A DNA stretch of 64,000 nt from Flammeovirgaceae bacterium UBA2786 (GTDB lineage Bacteria > Bacteroidota > Bacteroidia > Cytophagales > Cyclobacteriaceae): positions 17,650 to 81,649 of the forward strand of contig DEIA01000032.1 in the NCBI GenBank assembly GCA_002352225.1, read 5' to 3'. Under the pieces are notes generated by a model, which made no database searches, had not been told where the DNA came from, and saw only the letters and a list, made by a program, of their open reading frames with translations. Positions 17,898 to 26,575 of this stretch are shown piece by piece. The translations under genes and the position numbers were made by a program. The stretch's first letter is position 1, and every line of letters begins with the position of its first letter.

Positions 17898-19052
17898 CTA
17901 ATCTCGTGTCTTCAAAAATTTTTCAAAATCGGTTGGCGATTGACACCCGATCTGATTCATTACCTGTTGTAGTTGTGTTTTTAAAATGGCTATGGTGTGA
18001 TCGCCACCAGCATTGCCAAGCGCAGCAACACCATACATAAATGTACGGCCCAAAAACGTAAACGCTGCGCCACTGGCCATGGCTCTTGCTATGTCGGGGC
18101 CTGATCGGATGCCACTATCCATCATGATTTTAATTTTGTTCTTAAATTTTTTTTCTATGGGTAGCATAGAGTGAATAGCTGATTCTCCGGCATCGATCTG
18201 TCTGCCCCCATGATTCGAAACAATTATTCCATCCAATCCAAGTTGTACGGCCATTTCTGCATCGGCTTCGCTGGCTACTCCCTTCAATACAATCTTCCCG
18301 TTCCACTTATCGCGTATAGCAGAAATTTTATCACGATTCATTTTACCTGAAAAGGTTTTGTCCATAAACTGGCCAAGTTGTTTCATGCTCTGCCCTTTAG
18401 GCATATACGGTTTTAAGGTTGCAAATTCGGGTGTACCATGAAGCAAAGTATTAATAGCCCATGTGGGCTTGCCTAAAATTTGAAGAATGTTTCGTGCCGA
18501 CATGCTGGGTGGCATAGCCAGTCCATTGCGTATATCGCGCGGGCGATAGCCAAATGTTGGAACATCGCACAGCAATACCAACACGTCATACGTTGCGTCT
18601 TTCAATCTTTTAATAATATCATCGCGCAAAGCATCTTCAGCCGGATGATAAAGTTGAAACCAGGCTTTGCCTTCGGTGAGTTCGCTTATCCGTTCAATGC
18701 TTGAGGTAGTTACCGTGCTTAGAATAAAGGGTATGTTGTGTTGATGAGCAGCCTTTGCTAATATCTCTGTAGAATTTGGCCAGATTAATCCCTGCAATCC
18801 AACAGGAGCAATTCCAAATGGAGCATCGTAGGTGGTACCAAAGAGTTCGGTTTTGAGATTTACTTCGATGGCCGGATTGAGATAAACCGGCACCAACTCA
18901 ACCTCGCGAAGTTCGCGGGTGTTTTTGATCAGGTTAACATCTTCATTACAACCTCCATCCAGATATTCAAACGAAAAACGAGGTATTCGTCTTTTGGCTT
19001 TTTCGCGAAGATCATCAATGGATGGATAGTTTGGGTTATAGGACCATTTCAT
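17898..19052 (-). CDS. lldD: FMN-dependent alpha-hydroxy-acid dehydrogenase, probable L-lactate dehydrogenase
   Basis: A 384-residue member of the L-lactate dehydrogenase/glycolate oxidase family. Motifs include SFEYLDGGCNED near residue 28, KGVASEADA, the catalytic SNHGGRQID near 279 (His general base, Arg substrate binding) and the FMN-phosphate region DSGIRSGPDIARAMASGA followed by LGRTFMYG. As the last gene of the rhamnose operon (19 bases after the kinase), it would oxidise the L-lactate produced from lactaldehyde to pyruvate, passing electrons to the quinone pool. That role is inferred from context; other 2-hydroxy acids are possible substrates. Confidence 0.85.
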   Translation of the reverse strand: MKWSYNPNYPSIDDLREKAKRRIPRFSFEYLDGGCNEDVNLIKNTRELREVELVPVYLNPAIEVNLKTELFGTTYDAPFGIAPVGLQGLIWPNSTEILAKAAHQHNIPFILSTVTTSSIERISELTEGKAWFQLYHPAEDALRDDIIKRLKDATYDVLVLLCDVPTFGYRPRDIRNGLAMPPSMSARNILQILGKPTWAINTLLHGTPEFATLKPYMPKGQSMKQLGQFMDKTFSGKMNRDKISAIRDKWNGKIVLKGVASEADAEMAVQLGLDGIIVSNHGGRQIDAGESAIHSMLPIEKKFKNKIKIMMDSGIRSGPDIARAMASGAAFTFLGRTFMYGVAALGNAGGDHTIAILKTQLQQVMNQIGCQSPTDFEKFLKTRD

Positions 19053-19071
19053 GTAATACTTGTATTAGAAA

Positions 19072-20385
19072 CTACATTGCGATTAGTTGAACCAGATTTG
19101 CAAGATTTTTTTTATCATTCCAATCGTTATGAATTGCCATTGCTGCGCCAATAGCCGTAGCCTGCGCTACAGAAGCGGCAAATACTTTTAGGTTCGGAAA
19201 GGCCCGTGCCAGCAAGTTCATATAAAGTGGGTTGTGACTGAATCCACCATCTACAAAAATACACTTTGTGTCGCTATTTAGAACAAACTTAGTTGAAGTC
19301 ACCTGACGGTTTACGAGATCAATCATAAAATGGGTGTAGGCTTCATCAAAGGATGTATAGTTAGTAAAGTGTCCTTGTTGATAAGCTATCGAGTTTAGTT
19401 TTTTGATCAGATCGACATTGTACTTTACTTTTTTGAAAGAATCTTGTGTAACCTTGAAATGCGCTGCCATTTTAAGAGTCTCGTCTTCGTGCCATTGTCC
19501 AGCAAATAACCGTGAGGCTTTTACCGGATTGCCCTGATAACTAAGGTAGCACAAGGAATCCTGTTCAAGTTCGTTAGCAGTTAGTGGAGTTGAGTTAAAC
19601 GGATTTAAACTTATACACCATGTGCCGGTAGATAGCAATACAAAAGATTCGGTAAAGCCAGCCAGGTAGGGGATAAGCGCAGCAGAACTATCGTGCAAGC
19701 CAATGCCAACAGATATTGTTTGTTTGCCGAAAGTTTTGGTAACGGTTTTGTAAGCTGGAAAGACAGGTGCAAGTTTATCTGCAACTTCTTCTTTACTCAC
19801 CCATTGATGGTACTGGTTACGGGTAAAGTCCCACAGGTTTGTATGGCACCCGATACTTGTAATGCCTGATACCGGATTTTGAGTAAACAGATAACTAATG
19901 TATTCCGGTAAATGGAGCGAGTATCTGATGGACTTGAAGATGTCTGGTTTCTGATGTTTAAGCCAATAGAGTTGCATGCCCGAATTCAGGTTTCCCAGAA
20001 CAGGCGAGGCTGTAGTTTTGGCAAATTCAGATTCCCCTCCGTATTGATCGTAAAATTTTTGTTTAAGTGCTTCCGGGTAGGGTTTCAGATAATTGTATAG
20101 TGGTGTTACAGGTTTTCCACTTTCGTCTATATGAACAAAGCTGGCTCCATAGGCCGAGACATTAAGCGCTTTGATCGTAAAATCCGGTTTTGATACAACC
20201 TCATTAAAAGATTGTTTAACCCACCCGGTAAGCAGGTGTATGTCTTCGCACGGAAATCCATCTTCGTCTTTTGTTTCTGAAAGTTGAATGGATTTTTCAA
20301 ACCGGATATGATAGTCTTCATCGAAGAGGAAAAGTTTCTTGTTTGTTTTTCCAATATCGAAGATGGCAATGACCGGGATGCTCAT
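19072..20385 (-). CDS. rhaB: FGGY-family sugar kinase, probable L-rhamnulokinase
   Basis: A 437-residue FGGY kinase. The N terminus AIFDIGKTNKKLFLFDE is the phosphate-1-type ATP site. The second lobe has GLHDSSAALIPYL and LLSTGTWCISLNPF, and VDGGFSHNPLYMNLLARAF near residue 375 is the adenosine region. It is shorter than the enterobacterial rhamnulokinase (about 490) but complete. It sits 2 bases after the isomerase gene and before lldD, so phosphorylating L-rhamnulose is the natural role. A different ketose substrate cannot be excluded from sequence alone. Confidence 0.85.
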   Translation of the reverse strand: MSIPVIAIFDIGKTNKKLFLFDEDYHIRFEKSIQLSETKDEDGFPCEDIHLLTGWVKQSFNEVVSKPDFTIKALNVSAYGASFVHIDESGKPVTPLYNYLKPYPEALKQKFYDQYGGESEFAKTTASPVLGNLNSGMQLYWLKHQKPDIFKSIRYSLHLPEYISYLFTQNPVSGITSIGCHTNLWDFTRNQYHQWVSKEEVADKLAPVFPAYKTVTKTFGKQTISVGIGLHDSSAALIPYLAGFTESFVLLSTGTWCISLNPFNSTPLTANELEQDSLCYLSYQGNPVKASRLFAGQWHEDETLKMAAHFKVTQDSFKKVKYNVDLIKKLNSIAYQQGHFTNYTSFDEAYTHFMIDLVNRQVTSTKFVLNSDTKCIFVDGGFSHNPLYMNLLARAFPNLKVFAASVAQATAIGAAMAIHNDWNDKKNLANLVQLIAM

Positions 20386-20387
20386 GT

Positions 20388-21662
20388 TTATAATCCTGTT
20401 GCCACTGCCTTTGAACCTCGTTCTGAAACCAGTTGTTTGCGAACATTCAATTCTCTAAAAAGCTGAATGGGTTGCAGGGCTGCACCGGATTTTAATCTTG
20501 CTTCTGCCAGCAGAGGCCTTACATCGGTACGATAGGCTTGTTGCAGAATTTCCTGTGCCCTTGCCACATCATTGTTTTCCTGCGCACGGTTTAGTTCTCT
20601 TCGATCAATAAGCAGGGCCTGCGCATAGGCAATTTTTATAGCTTCTACCGATTGAAGCAGATCTTCCAATGGATCTTTCACATTGTGCGAGGCATCAATC
20701 ATCCAGCCAAGGTCTGTAGAATGATTCATATTACGTGCATCCATGCCTTCTACCAGTTCATTGAAGATTAAGAAAAGCTGGTATGGGTTAATGCTTCCTA
20801 CGGTTAAATCATCGTCACCGTATTTTGAATCATTAAAATGAAAGCCACCTAATTTTCCTTCCATCAGTAAAAGCGAAACAATCTGTTCGATATTGGCATT
20901 AGGCAGGTGATGACCTAAATCAACCAACGTATAAGCTTTGGGGCCTAATTTAGAAGCAAACAAATACGATTGCCCCCAGTCGCCAACCGTCATGGAGTAG
21001 AAGTTGGGTTCGAAGGCTTTGTATTCTACAAACATTTTCCAGTTGGAAGGCAGGGCTGCATAAATTTCTTCCAGACTTTCTAACGTGCGTTGAAACGCCT
21101 TACGGAAATTAAGCTGCCCCGGAAAGCACGATCCATCCGACAACCAAACGGTAATGGAGTTTGATCCCAGTGCTTTTCCGTATTTAATTACTTCAATATT
21201 ATGATCAATAGCTTGTTGCCTTACTTTGGCATTTACATGTTGAAGCGAGCCAAATTTGTAACTGAGTTTTTGCCGGGGCTGATCCTGAAACGTATTGGAG
21301 TTAACCGCATCGAATTTCAAACCGTGTTCAGCGGCCAGAGCTTTTATTTTCCGGTTGCTTGTGGGGATATCCCACGGGATGTGTAGGGAAACAGCCCCGC
21401 TGGATTTATTAAGAGTATGTAATAGTCCGATGTCTTCAATTTTTTGTTCGAGTGAACCAGGTTCGCCCGGCCCCGAAAATCTTCCAAAGCGTGTGCCCCC
21501 GGTTCCCAAAGCCCAGCTGGGTATGGCTATTTGAAAATCAATCAGCTTACGGATTATTTTCTGTGCGTTGGGTATTTCGTTTGAAAGCTGCTTCAATTTT
21601 CGTTGGTGGCGTGAAAGCAATTTTCCATTATGCTTTTCAATCTCTTGCTTTTGAATTCTCAT
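20388..21662 (-). CDS. rhaI: L-rhamnose isomerase, RhaI type
   Basis: A 424-residue TIM-barrel isomerase of the Pseudomonas stutzeri RhaI type, distinct from enterobacterial RhaA. It converts L-rhamnose to L-rhamnulose with a divalent metal. Support: the early WALGTGGTRFGRF, the metal-site segment VDLGHHLPNANIEQIV near residue 250, FHFNDSKYGDDDLTVGS near 285 and DLGWMIDASHNVKDPLEDLL. It lies between the mutarotase (40 bases upstream) and the kinase (2 bases downstream), which fixes the pathway. Confidence 0.92.
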   Translation of the reverse strand: MRIQKQEIEKHNGKLLSRHQRKLKQLSNEIPNAQKIIRKLIDFQIAIPSWALGTGGTRFGRFSGPGEPGSLEQKIEDIGLLHTLNKSSGAVSLHIPWDIPTSNRKIKALAAEHGLKFDAVNSNTFQDQPRQKLSYKFGSLQHVNAKVRQQAIDHNIEVIKYGKALGSNSITVWLSDGSCFPGQLNFRKAFQRTLESLEEIYAALPSNWKMFVEYKAFEPNFYSMTVGDWGQSYLFASKLGPKAYTLVDLGHHLPNANIEQIVSLLLMEGKLGGFHFNDSKYGDDDLTVGSINPYQLFLIFNELVEGMDARNMNHSTDLGWMIDASHNVKDPLEDLLQSVEAIKIAYAQALLIDRRELNRAQENNDVARAQEILQQAYRTDVRPLLAEARLKSGAALQPIQLFRELNVRKQLVSERGSKAVATGL

Positions 21663-21702
21663 AGTAGCCTCTTTTGTTTAAACACCGAAGGTTGAAATTA
21701 CT

Positions 21703-22014
21703 TTATTCAAGATAGAAAACTTCTTTTAATGGAACACTCACCGGTGAATTATCGGGATTGCTTTCCATAATATCTTTCATGTATACCCACCATTTTTTCA
21801 TTACAGGATGGTGGGGTAGTGCATCGAGAGCAGTTTGATCTGGTACCGTAAGTACTCCAAATAGAAAATTAGTTTCTTCATCGATAAAAATGGAATAGTC
21901 GCGAATGCCGGTTTCCTTTAACAACACTTTTAACTCCGGCCAAATGGCATCGTGCCTGTGTTTATATTCCGCCTGTTGGCCCGGGTGTAGTTTCATTTTA
22001 AAACCGATCTTCAT
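21703..22014 (-). CDS. rhaM: L-rhamnose mutarotase
   Basis: A 103-residue cytosolic dimeric mutarotase interconverting alpha- and beta-L-rhamnose. The family signature is present: KMKLHPGQQAEYKHRHDAIW with the catalytic His near residue 22, DYSIFIDEETNFLFGVL, and WWVYMKDIM near residue 75. It is 10 bases after the aldolase-dehydrogenase gene and 40 bases before the isomerase gene, within the rhamnose operon. Confidence 0.95.
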   Translation of the reverse strand: MKIGFKMKLHPGQQAEYKHRHDAIWPELKVLLKETGIRDYSIFIDEETNFLFGVLTVPDQTALDALPHHPVMKKWWVYMKDIMESNPDNSPVSVPLKEVFYLE

Positions 22015-22024
22015 CTGCGGTAAT

Positions 22025-24136
22025 TTACCTCACAAATGCCATAGCCACACCACCATCTACATTCAACACATTGCCGGTCGATTTATTAAGCAATCCACCT
22101 GCAAAAGCAAAGCAGGCATTGGCAATGTCTTCCGGTAAAATGATTTCATTCAGCAAAGTGCGTTTAGCATAATAAGCCGGAAGTTCTTCAACCTTTACAC
22201 CGTAGGCTTTTGCGCGACCTTCGGCCCATGCACCTTCCCAAATTTTACTGTCGCTTATTACGGCATCCGGGTTTACCACATTTACCCTGATTTTATCTGG
22301 CCCCAGTTCAGCCGCATTGAGTCTGCTCAAATGTAACTGCGCTGCTTTAGCCGAACCATAAGCCGCGTTGTTAGGTCCGCTTACCAGAGCATTCTTGCTT
22401 ACAATATTTATAACATCTCCGCCAACACCTTGCTTTCGCATTATGTTAACACCCTGTTGCGTAACCAGAAACTGACCTTTCACCAGGATGTCGTAAAGTA
22501 AATCCCAGTCTTTTTCTGTATGATCCTCAAGCGGTTTAGAGATAGAGATGCCTGCACAGTTTACCACAATATCCACACCGCCAAACGCTAATGCGGATTT
22601 GCTAAAGGCATCTTTTATCTGATTGCTGTTCAGTACATCAAGTACCACAGAACTGTACGCATCCTTACCAAATTTGCTTTTAAATTCCTCATCGGCTTTT
22701 GAAAGCCTGTCTGCATCATTATCATTAATAATTACACAAGCACCTTCTTCAACAAATTTCTTAGCGATTCCCTTACCAATGCCACCGGCACTACCGGTTA
22801 TCAAAGCCACTTTACCTGTTAATGGTTTCGGCTTGGGCATGCGTTGTAGTTTAGCTTCTTCCAGCAACCAGTATTCAATATTGAAAGCTTCCTGACGTGG
22901 GAGCGAAGTGTATTCTGAAATAGCTTCGGCTCCTTTCATTACGTTTATCGCATTGATGTAAAATTCTGCCGCCACCCGGGCAGTCTGTTTATCTTTCGCG
23001 AAGGTGAACATGCCCACCCCGGGATATAAAATTACCACCGGATTTGCATCGCGTAAAGCGGGACTGTTGGGATGTTTACAAGCAGTGTAGTAGTCTGCAT
23101 ACATTTTACGATAGGCTTCAAAAGCCGGCAATAATTTTTCTTTTACTGCTTTGCTATTGGTGAGGTCAGCCTGAGGTGCAAGCTCTACTACCAACGGACT
23201 TATTTTAGTTCGTAAGAAATGATCGGGACAACTGGTGCCCATGGGCGCAAGTTTTGAAAGATCATTTGAGTTGGCAAATTCCAATACGCGTTCATCGTCT
23301 GTAAAATGGCCAATCATTCGCGTGTTGCTGGAGCAAAGTCCGCGCAATACTGGTGCTAGTTCTGCGGCCTGCGCGAGGCGTTCAGCCTTTGGCAGGGATT
23401 GTATTTTTTCACCTCCAAACACGGGCCTCTTCTTATTGTAGTTTTGTTCCAGGTATCCGGCACAGGTTTCAATTACTTCCAGCGTGTTAACATAACTTTC
23501 ATAAGCCGTGTTGCCCCAGGTAAATAGGCCATGCGAGCCAAGCATGATTCCTTTTATGCCCGGATTTTCATCGAGGCATTTTTTAAGTTTTAATCCCAGA
23601 TCGAAACCCGGACGTTGCCATTCTACCCAACCGATTTTTCCACCAAAAAGCTCTTGGGTTATTTTCTTACCCTCTTTTGCTGCGGCAATAGCAATGGCTG
23701 CATCGGGGTGAAGGTGATCAATATGCGGGAACGGAAGAAAGCCATGCAAAGGGGTATCGATTGAAGGCGCCTTGGAAGCCAGATCGTAAATGCAATGATT
23801 GAAAAGGTCAACCATTTCGTCTTCAAATTCTATTCCCCGATAAACGTTTGTGAGGCTTCTTAATCTATCCACATACAATGCCGCAAGGCCACTTCGCTTT
23901 AATGTACCGATGTCGCCACCAGAACCTTTCACCCACATGATTTCAGTTTCTTTACCCGTTACCGGATCTTTTGCCAATGCTTTGCATGATGTATTTCCAC
24001 CACCATAATTGGTAAGGCGTAAATCGGCACCCAGTAAATTGGAGCGATAGATCAACAACGCTACTTCGTCACCAGCCATTGTGGCCGCTTTGGCTTCATC
24101 CCACAAGTAGCTTACGTGTTTAAATGTTTTTGTCAT
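22025..24136 (-). CDS. rhaEW: Bifunctional rhamnulose-1-phosphate aldolase / lactaldehyde dehydrogenase
   Basis: A 703-residue fusion. The N-terminal half (to about 420) is a class II aldolase/adducin domain with GSGGDIGTLKRSGLA near residue 70 and the metal-binding HIDHLHPDA near 138. It cleaves rhamnulose-1-phosphate to dihydroxyacetone phosphate and L-lactaldehyde. The C-terminal half (about 440-703) is a short-chain dehydrogenase with TGSAGGIG for NAD binding and the catalytic YxxxK in AAYGSAKAA, expected to oxidise lactaldehyde to lactate. This design is known from the RhaEW proteins of Bacillus and rhizobia. It follows rhaT by 83 bases and precedes rhaM by 10. Confidence 0.93.
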   Translation of the reverse strand: MTKTFKHVSYLWDEAKAATMAGDEVALLIYRSNLLGADLRLTNYGGGNTSCKALAKDPVTGKETEIMWVKGSGGDIGTLKRSGLAALYVDRLRSLTNVYRGIEFEDEMVDLFNHCIYDLASKAPSIDTPLHGFLPFPHIDHLHPDAAIAIAAAKEGKKITQELFGGKIGWVEWQRPGFDLGLKLKKCLDENPGIKGIMLGSHGLFTWGNTAYESYVNTLEVIETCAGYLEQNYNKKRPVFGGEKIQSLPKAERLAQAAELAPVLRGLCSSNTRMIGHFTDDERVLEFANSNDLSKLAPMGTSCPDHFLRTKISPLVVELAPQADLTNSKAVKEKLLPAFEAYRKMYADYYTACKHPNSPALRDANPVVILYPGVGMFTFAKDKQTARVAAEFYINAINVMKGAEAISEYTSLPRQEAFNIEYWLLEEAKLQRMPKPKPLTGKVALITGSAGGIGKGIAKKFVEEGACVIINDNDADRLSKADEEFKSKFGKDAYSSVVLDVLNSNQIKDAFSKSALAFGGVDIVVNCAGISISKPLEDHTEKDWDLLYDILVKGQFLVTQQGVNIMRKQGVGGDVINIVSKNALVSGPNNAAYGSAKAAQLHLSRLNAAELGPDKIRVNVVNPDAVISDSKIWEGAWAEGRAKAYGVKVEELPAYYAKRTLLNEIILPEDIANACFAFAGGLLNKSTGNVLNVDGGVAMAFVR

Positions 24137-24139
24137 ATT

Positions 24140-24215
24140 TTATTAGTCTTAAGTCCCTAGTCAATAGTCGTTAGTATTAAGTGGCCATTTTATAAAGCCT
24201 ATATACTTTTTACTA
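24140..24215. repeat. Low-complexity TAGTC-rich spacer between rhaT and rhaEW
   Basis: The spacer repeats short words such as TAGTC, TTAGT and AAGT (for instance CCCTAGTCAATAGTCGTTAG). Similar simple spacers occur at 47415, 48545 and 49080. No hairpin terminator or promoter is evident, so read-through from rhaT is likely. Confidence 0.4.
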
Positions 24216-24219
24216 AGGA

Positions 24220-25275
24220 CTATTTTATTGCATTTCCATACCCTACCACCAGCACGGATAGAATGATGGTACCAATACCCGCGATGATGGTGATTTTTGT
24301 TTTTTTACTTACGCCTTTCCATTCTTTTAGAAGTATGCCCCACACGTTGGCAATAAGAATGATAAATGCCATGTGCAGAATCCATGAGCTGGCTCCGTTG
24401 CCTAATTTACTTTCGCCCATGCCGTAGAAAAAGAATTGCAGAAACCAGGTGGTACCGGCCAATGCAGAGAAAAGATAGTTTCTAAGCAACGGTGTTTTGA
24501 TGTCAGTATAATTGGTAAACGTACCATTGCGGGCATTTAAGATCATGCACCAGATTAGGTTGGTGGTAAGTCCGCCCCACAACAATACCACATAGGTAAC
24601 ATTATTCTGATATAATGGATTTAGTCCCAATGCAACAGCCGATTCTGCCATTGGTTTTCCGGCTTCAATTCCAAAGTTGAAACATGAACTTAAAATACCG
24701 GAGGTGATGGCCACCACCAATCCTTTTGTAAGATTAAATTCAGCAACACTTTTCTTTTTGTCATCTTCATTCAGGTCGTTCTCTTTCAGCATCCCGGCCC
24801 GGCCGCAGATGTAAATTCCAACCAGGCATATTACCACACCCAGCAGTACCACCTGGCCCCATGTGGTAGTAAACATTTCGGTAATACTGGTTTTACCAGG
24901 GGTGGGCACAATGGCATAATAGATGGAAGGCACAATGGCACCAAAGGCTGAGCAGAAGCCCAGCACCACTGAGTTACCCAGCGACATACCTAAATAGCGA
25001 ACGCCTAACCCATAAGTTAAGCCGCCAATACCCCACAAAACACCAAACAACATGGTGTAGGAAATAGTGGAAGAATCGGCCGTTCTGATAATTTCAGAAA
25101 AGCCGGGGAGTGTAAGCCACGCAGCTAGCGGAGGAACGATCAGCCACGAAAAGAGCCCGCCAATAATCCAATAGCTTTCCCATGCCCAGGTTTTTACTTT
25201 CCGGAACGGGATGTAAAAGCTTCCGGAAGCAAAGCCACCAATAAAGTGGAAGATAACTCCTAAAACTATTTGCAT
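24220..25275 (-). CDS. rhaT: L-rhamnose/proton symporter
   Basis: A 351-residue inner-membrane protein with about ten hydrophobic helices, of the drug/metabolite-transporter-related RhaT family. Motifs include the N-terminal FIGGFASGSFYIPFRKVKTW near residue 12, WESYWIIGGLFSWLIVPPL, and YLGMSLGNSVVLGFCSAFG near 95. It is the first gene of the rhamnose operon and is divergent from the GntR-type regulator, from which it is separated by 167 bases. Confidence 0.92.
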   Translation of the reverse strand: MQIVLGVIFHFIGGFASGSFYIPFRKVKTWAWESYWIIGGLFSWLIVPPLAAWLTLPGFSEIIRTADSSTISYTMLFGVLWGIGGLTYGLGVRYLGMSLGNSVVLGFCSAFGAIVPSIYYAIVPTPGKTSITEMFTTTWGQVVLLGVVICLVGIYICGRAGMLKENDLNEDDKKKSVAEFNLTKGLVVAITSGILSSCFNFGIEAGKPMAESAVALGLNPLYQNNVTYVVLLWGGLTTNLIWCMILNARNGTFTNYTDIKTPLLRNYLFSALAGTTWFLQFFFYGMGESKLGNGASSWILHMAFIILIANVWGILLKEWKGVSKKTKITIIAGIGTIILSVLVVGYGNAIK

Positions 25276-25359
25276 GATATTTTTCGGGTTTGATGGATTT
25301 GGCTGTTAAAATTGATATTCAATCACAAAATAACTATCCCGAACTGTCCTGAAAGCAAA

Positions 25360-25376
25360 AATTTAGTGAACAAATT
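25360..25376. promoter_or_regulatory. Possible operator in the rhaT/regulator spacer
   Basis: AATTTAGTGAACAAATT has perfect 5-bp inverted arms (AATTT/AAATT) about a central AGTGAAC, in the 167-base divergent spacer where a GntR-type rhamnose repressor would be expected to bind. It rests on position and partial symmetry only. Confidence 0.3.
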
Positions 25377-25428
25377 AGATTTCTTTCTTTAATAAGCTGA
25401 TAGCTATACGGTTGGGTAATTTTTTTGA

Positions 25429-25436
25429 TACGTTTG
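25429..25436 (+). promoter_or_regulatory. -7 promoter element just before the GntR regulator
   Basis: TACGTTTG matches TAnnTTTG exactly and ends 6 bases before the ATG at 25443. If used, transcription would begin at about the ATG, giving a leaderless message. Confidence 0.45.
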
Positions 25437-25442
25437 CTATAC

Positions 25443-26477
25443 ATGGCTCAGAAACCAGACATATCCCATCTCATTATACTTGATGATCATTCGGCTACAC
25501 CAAAGTATCAGCAGTTGGCTAACGCTGTTATCAATGCGATAAAGGCCGGAAAGTTGTTGAAGAATGATGTATTGCCTTCCATAAATGAGCTGAGTTTTGA
25601 ATTTGAGATTTCGCGCGATACGGCAGAAAAAGGATATAAATATTTAAAGAGCATTGGGGTATTAGGTTCGGTGCCCGGGAAGGGATTTTATATTCGTGAT
25701 ACTGAGGTTAGCCAGCAGCTTAAAATCTTTTTGTTGTTTAATAAATTAAGCGTGCACAAAAAGATAATATACGATGCACTGATTTCTTCGCTGAAGGAAA
25801 TAGCTGCGGTTGATTTCTATGTATATAACAATGATTTTGCCTTCTTTAAAAAACTGTTGCAAAACCGGAAAGACGCCTATACCCATTATGTGATTATTCC
25901 GCATTTCAATGAAGGTGGCGACAATGCCCACGAGGTAATTAACACCATTGATAAGGATAAACTGATTTTGCTTGATAAACTGGTGCCTGGTGTAACGGGC
26001 GAGTATGGGGCTGTGTATGAAAACTTTGAAAAGGATATTTATCAGGCACTGGAACAAGCCTTACCACAACTAAGCAAGTATCATTCGCTTAAAATCATTT
26101 TTCCAGAATACACTTACTTTCCAATAGAAATTGTGAAAGGATTTCATCGGTTTTGCAACGAGTATGCGTTTTCCTACAAAGTGATACCCGATATTCAAAG
26201 CGAAGAGATAAATGAAGGCGAAGTATTTATCACCTTAATGGAAGATGATCTGGTGATTTTGATTGAACGGATATTGAAAACCTCGCTTGTTATAGGAAAT
26301 AATGTAGGAGTCATTTCCTATAACGAAACCCCACTTAAGCGGATTATTCTTAATGGCATAACCACGATGTCAACCGATTTCAGGTTGATGGGGGAAATGG
26401 CCGCACAGTTGATTATTGAACGCACCACACGACACGTTGAAGTGCCCTTTTCGCTTATCCTAAGATCGAGTTTGTAA
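25443..26477 (+). CDS. GntR-family transcriptional regulator with sugar-binding-type effector domain
   Basis: About 344 residues. An N-terminal GntR winged helix (YQQLANAVINAIKAGKLLKN, then LPSINELSFEFEISRDTAEKG, up to VPGKGFYI near residue 80) is followed by a LacI-type periplasmic-binding-like effector domain, the architecture of AraR. I take ATG 25443, because the TTG at 25425 lies upstream of the -7 box. Divergent orientation to the rhamnose operon makes it the probable rhamnose- or rhamnulose-responsive repressor. A hairpin terminator follows at 26531. Confidence 0.85.
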   Translation: MAQKPDISHLIILDDHSATPKYQQLANAVINAIKAGKLLKNDVLPSINELSFEFEISRDTAEKGYKYLKSIGVLGSVPGKGFYIRDTEVSQQLKIFLLFNKLSVHKKIIYDALISSLKEIAAVDFYVYNNDFAFFKKLLQNRKDAYTHYVIIPHFNEGGDNAHEVINTIDKDKLILLDKLVPGVTGEYGAVYENFEKDIYQALEQALPQLSKYHSLKIIFPEYTYFPIEIVKGFHRFCNEYAFSYKVIPDIQSEEINEGEVFITLMEDDLVILIERILKTSLVIGNNVGVISYNETPLKRIILNGITTMSTDFRLMGEMAAQLIIERTTRHVEVPFSLILRSSL

Positions 26478-26527
26478 TTGTTCTGATGTAGAAAAATTAA
26501 CAGTTGAAGTTAAGGTCATGATTAATA

Positions 26528-26556
26528 AAAATGCCCCGGCTTGTCGGGGCATTTTA
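26528..26556. terminator. Bidirectional terminator
   Basis: ATGCCCCG (26531-26538) and CGGGGCAT (26545-26552) pair perfectly around GCTTGT, with A-rich and T-rich flanks. It serves the regulator on the plus strand and the epimerase-like gene on the minus strand. Confidence 0.9.
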
Positions 26557-26575
26557 AGTTAATCTGAAGTAAATC

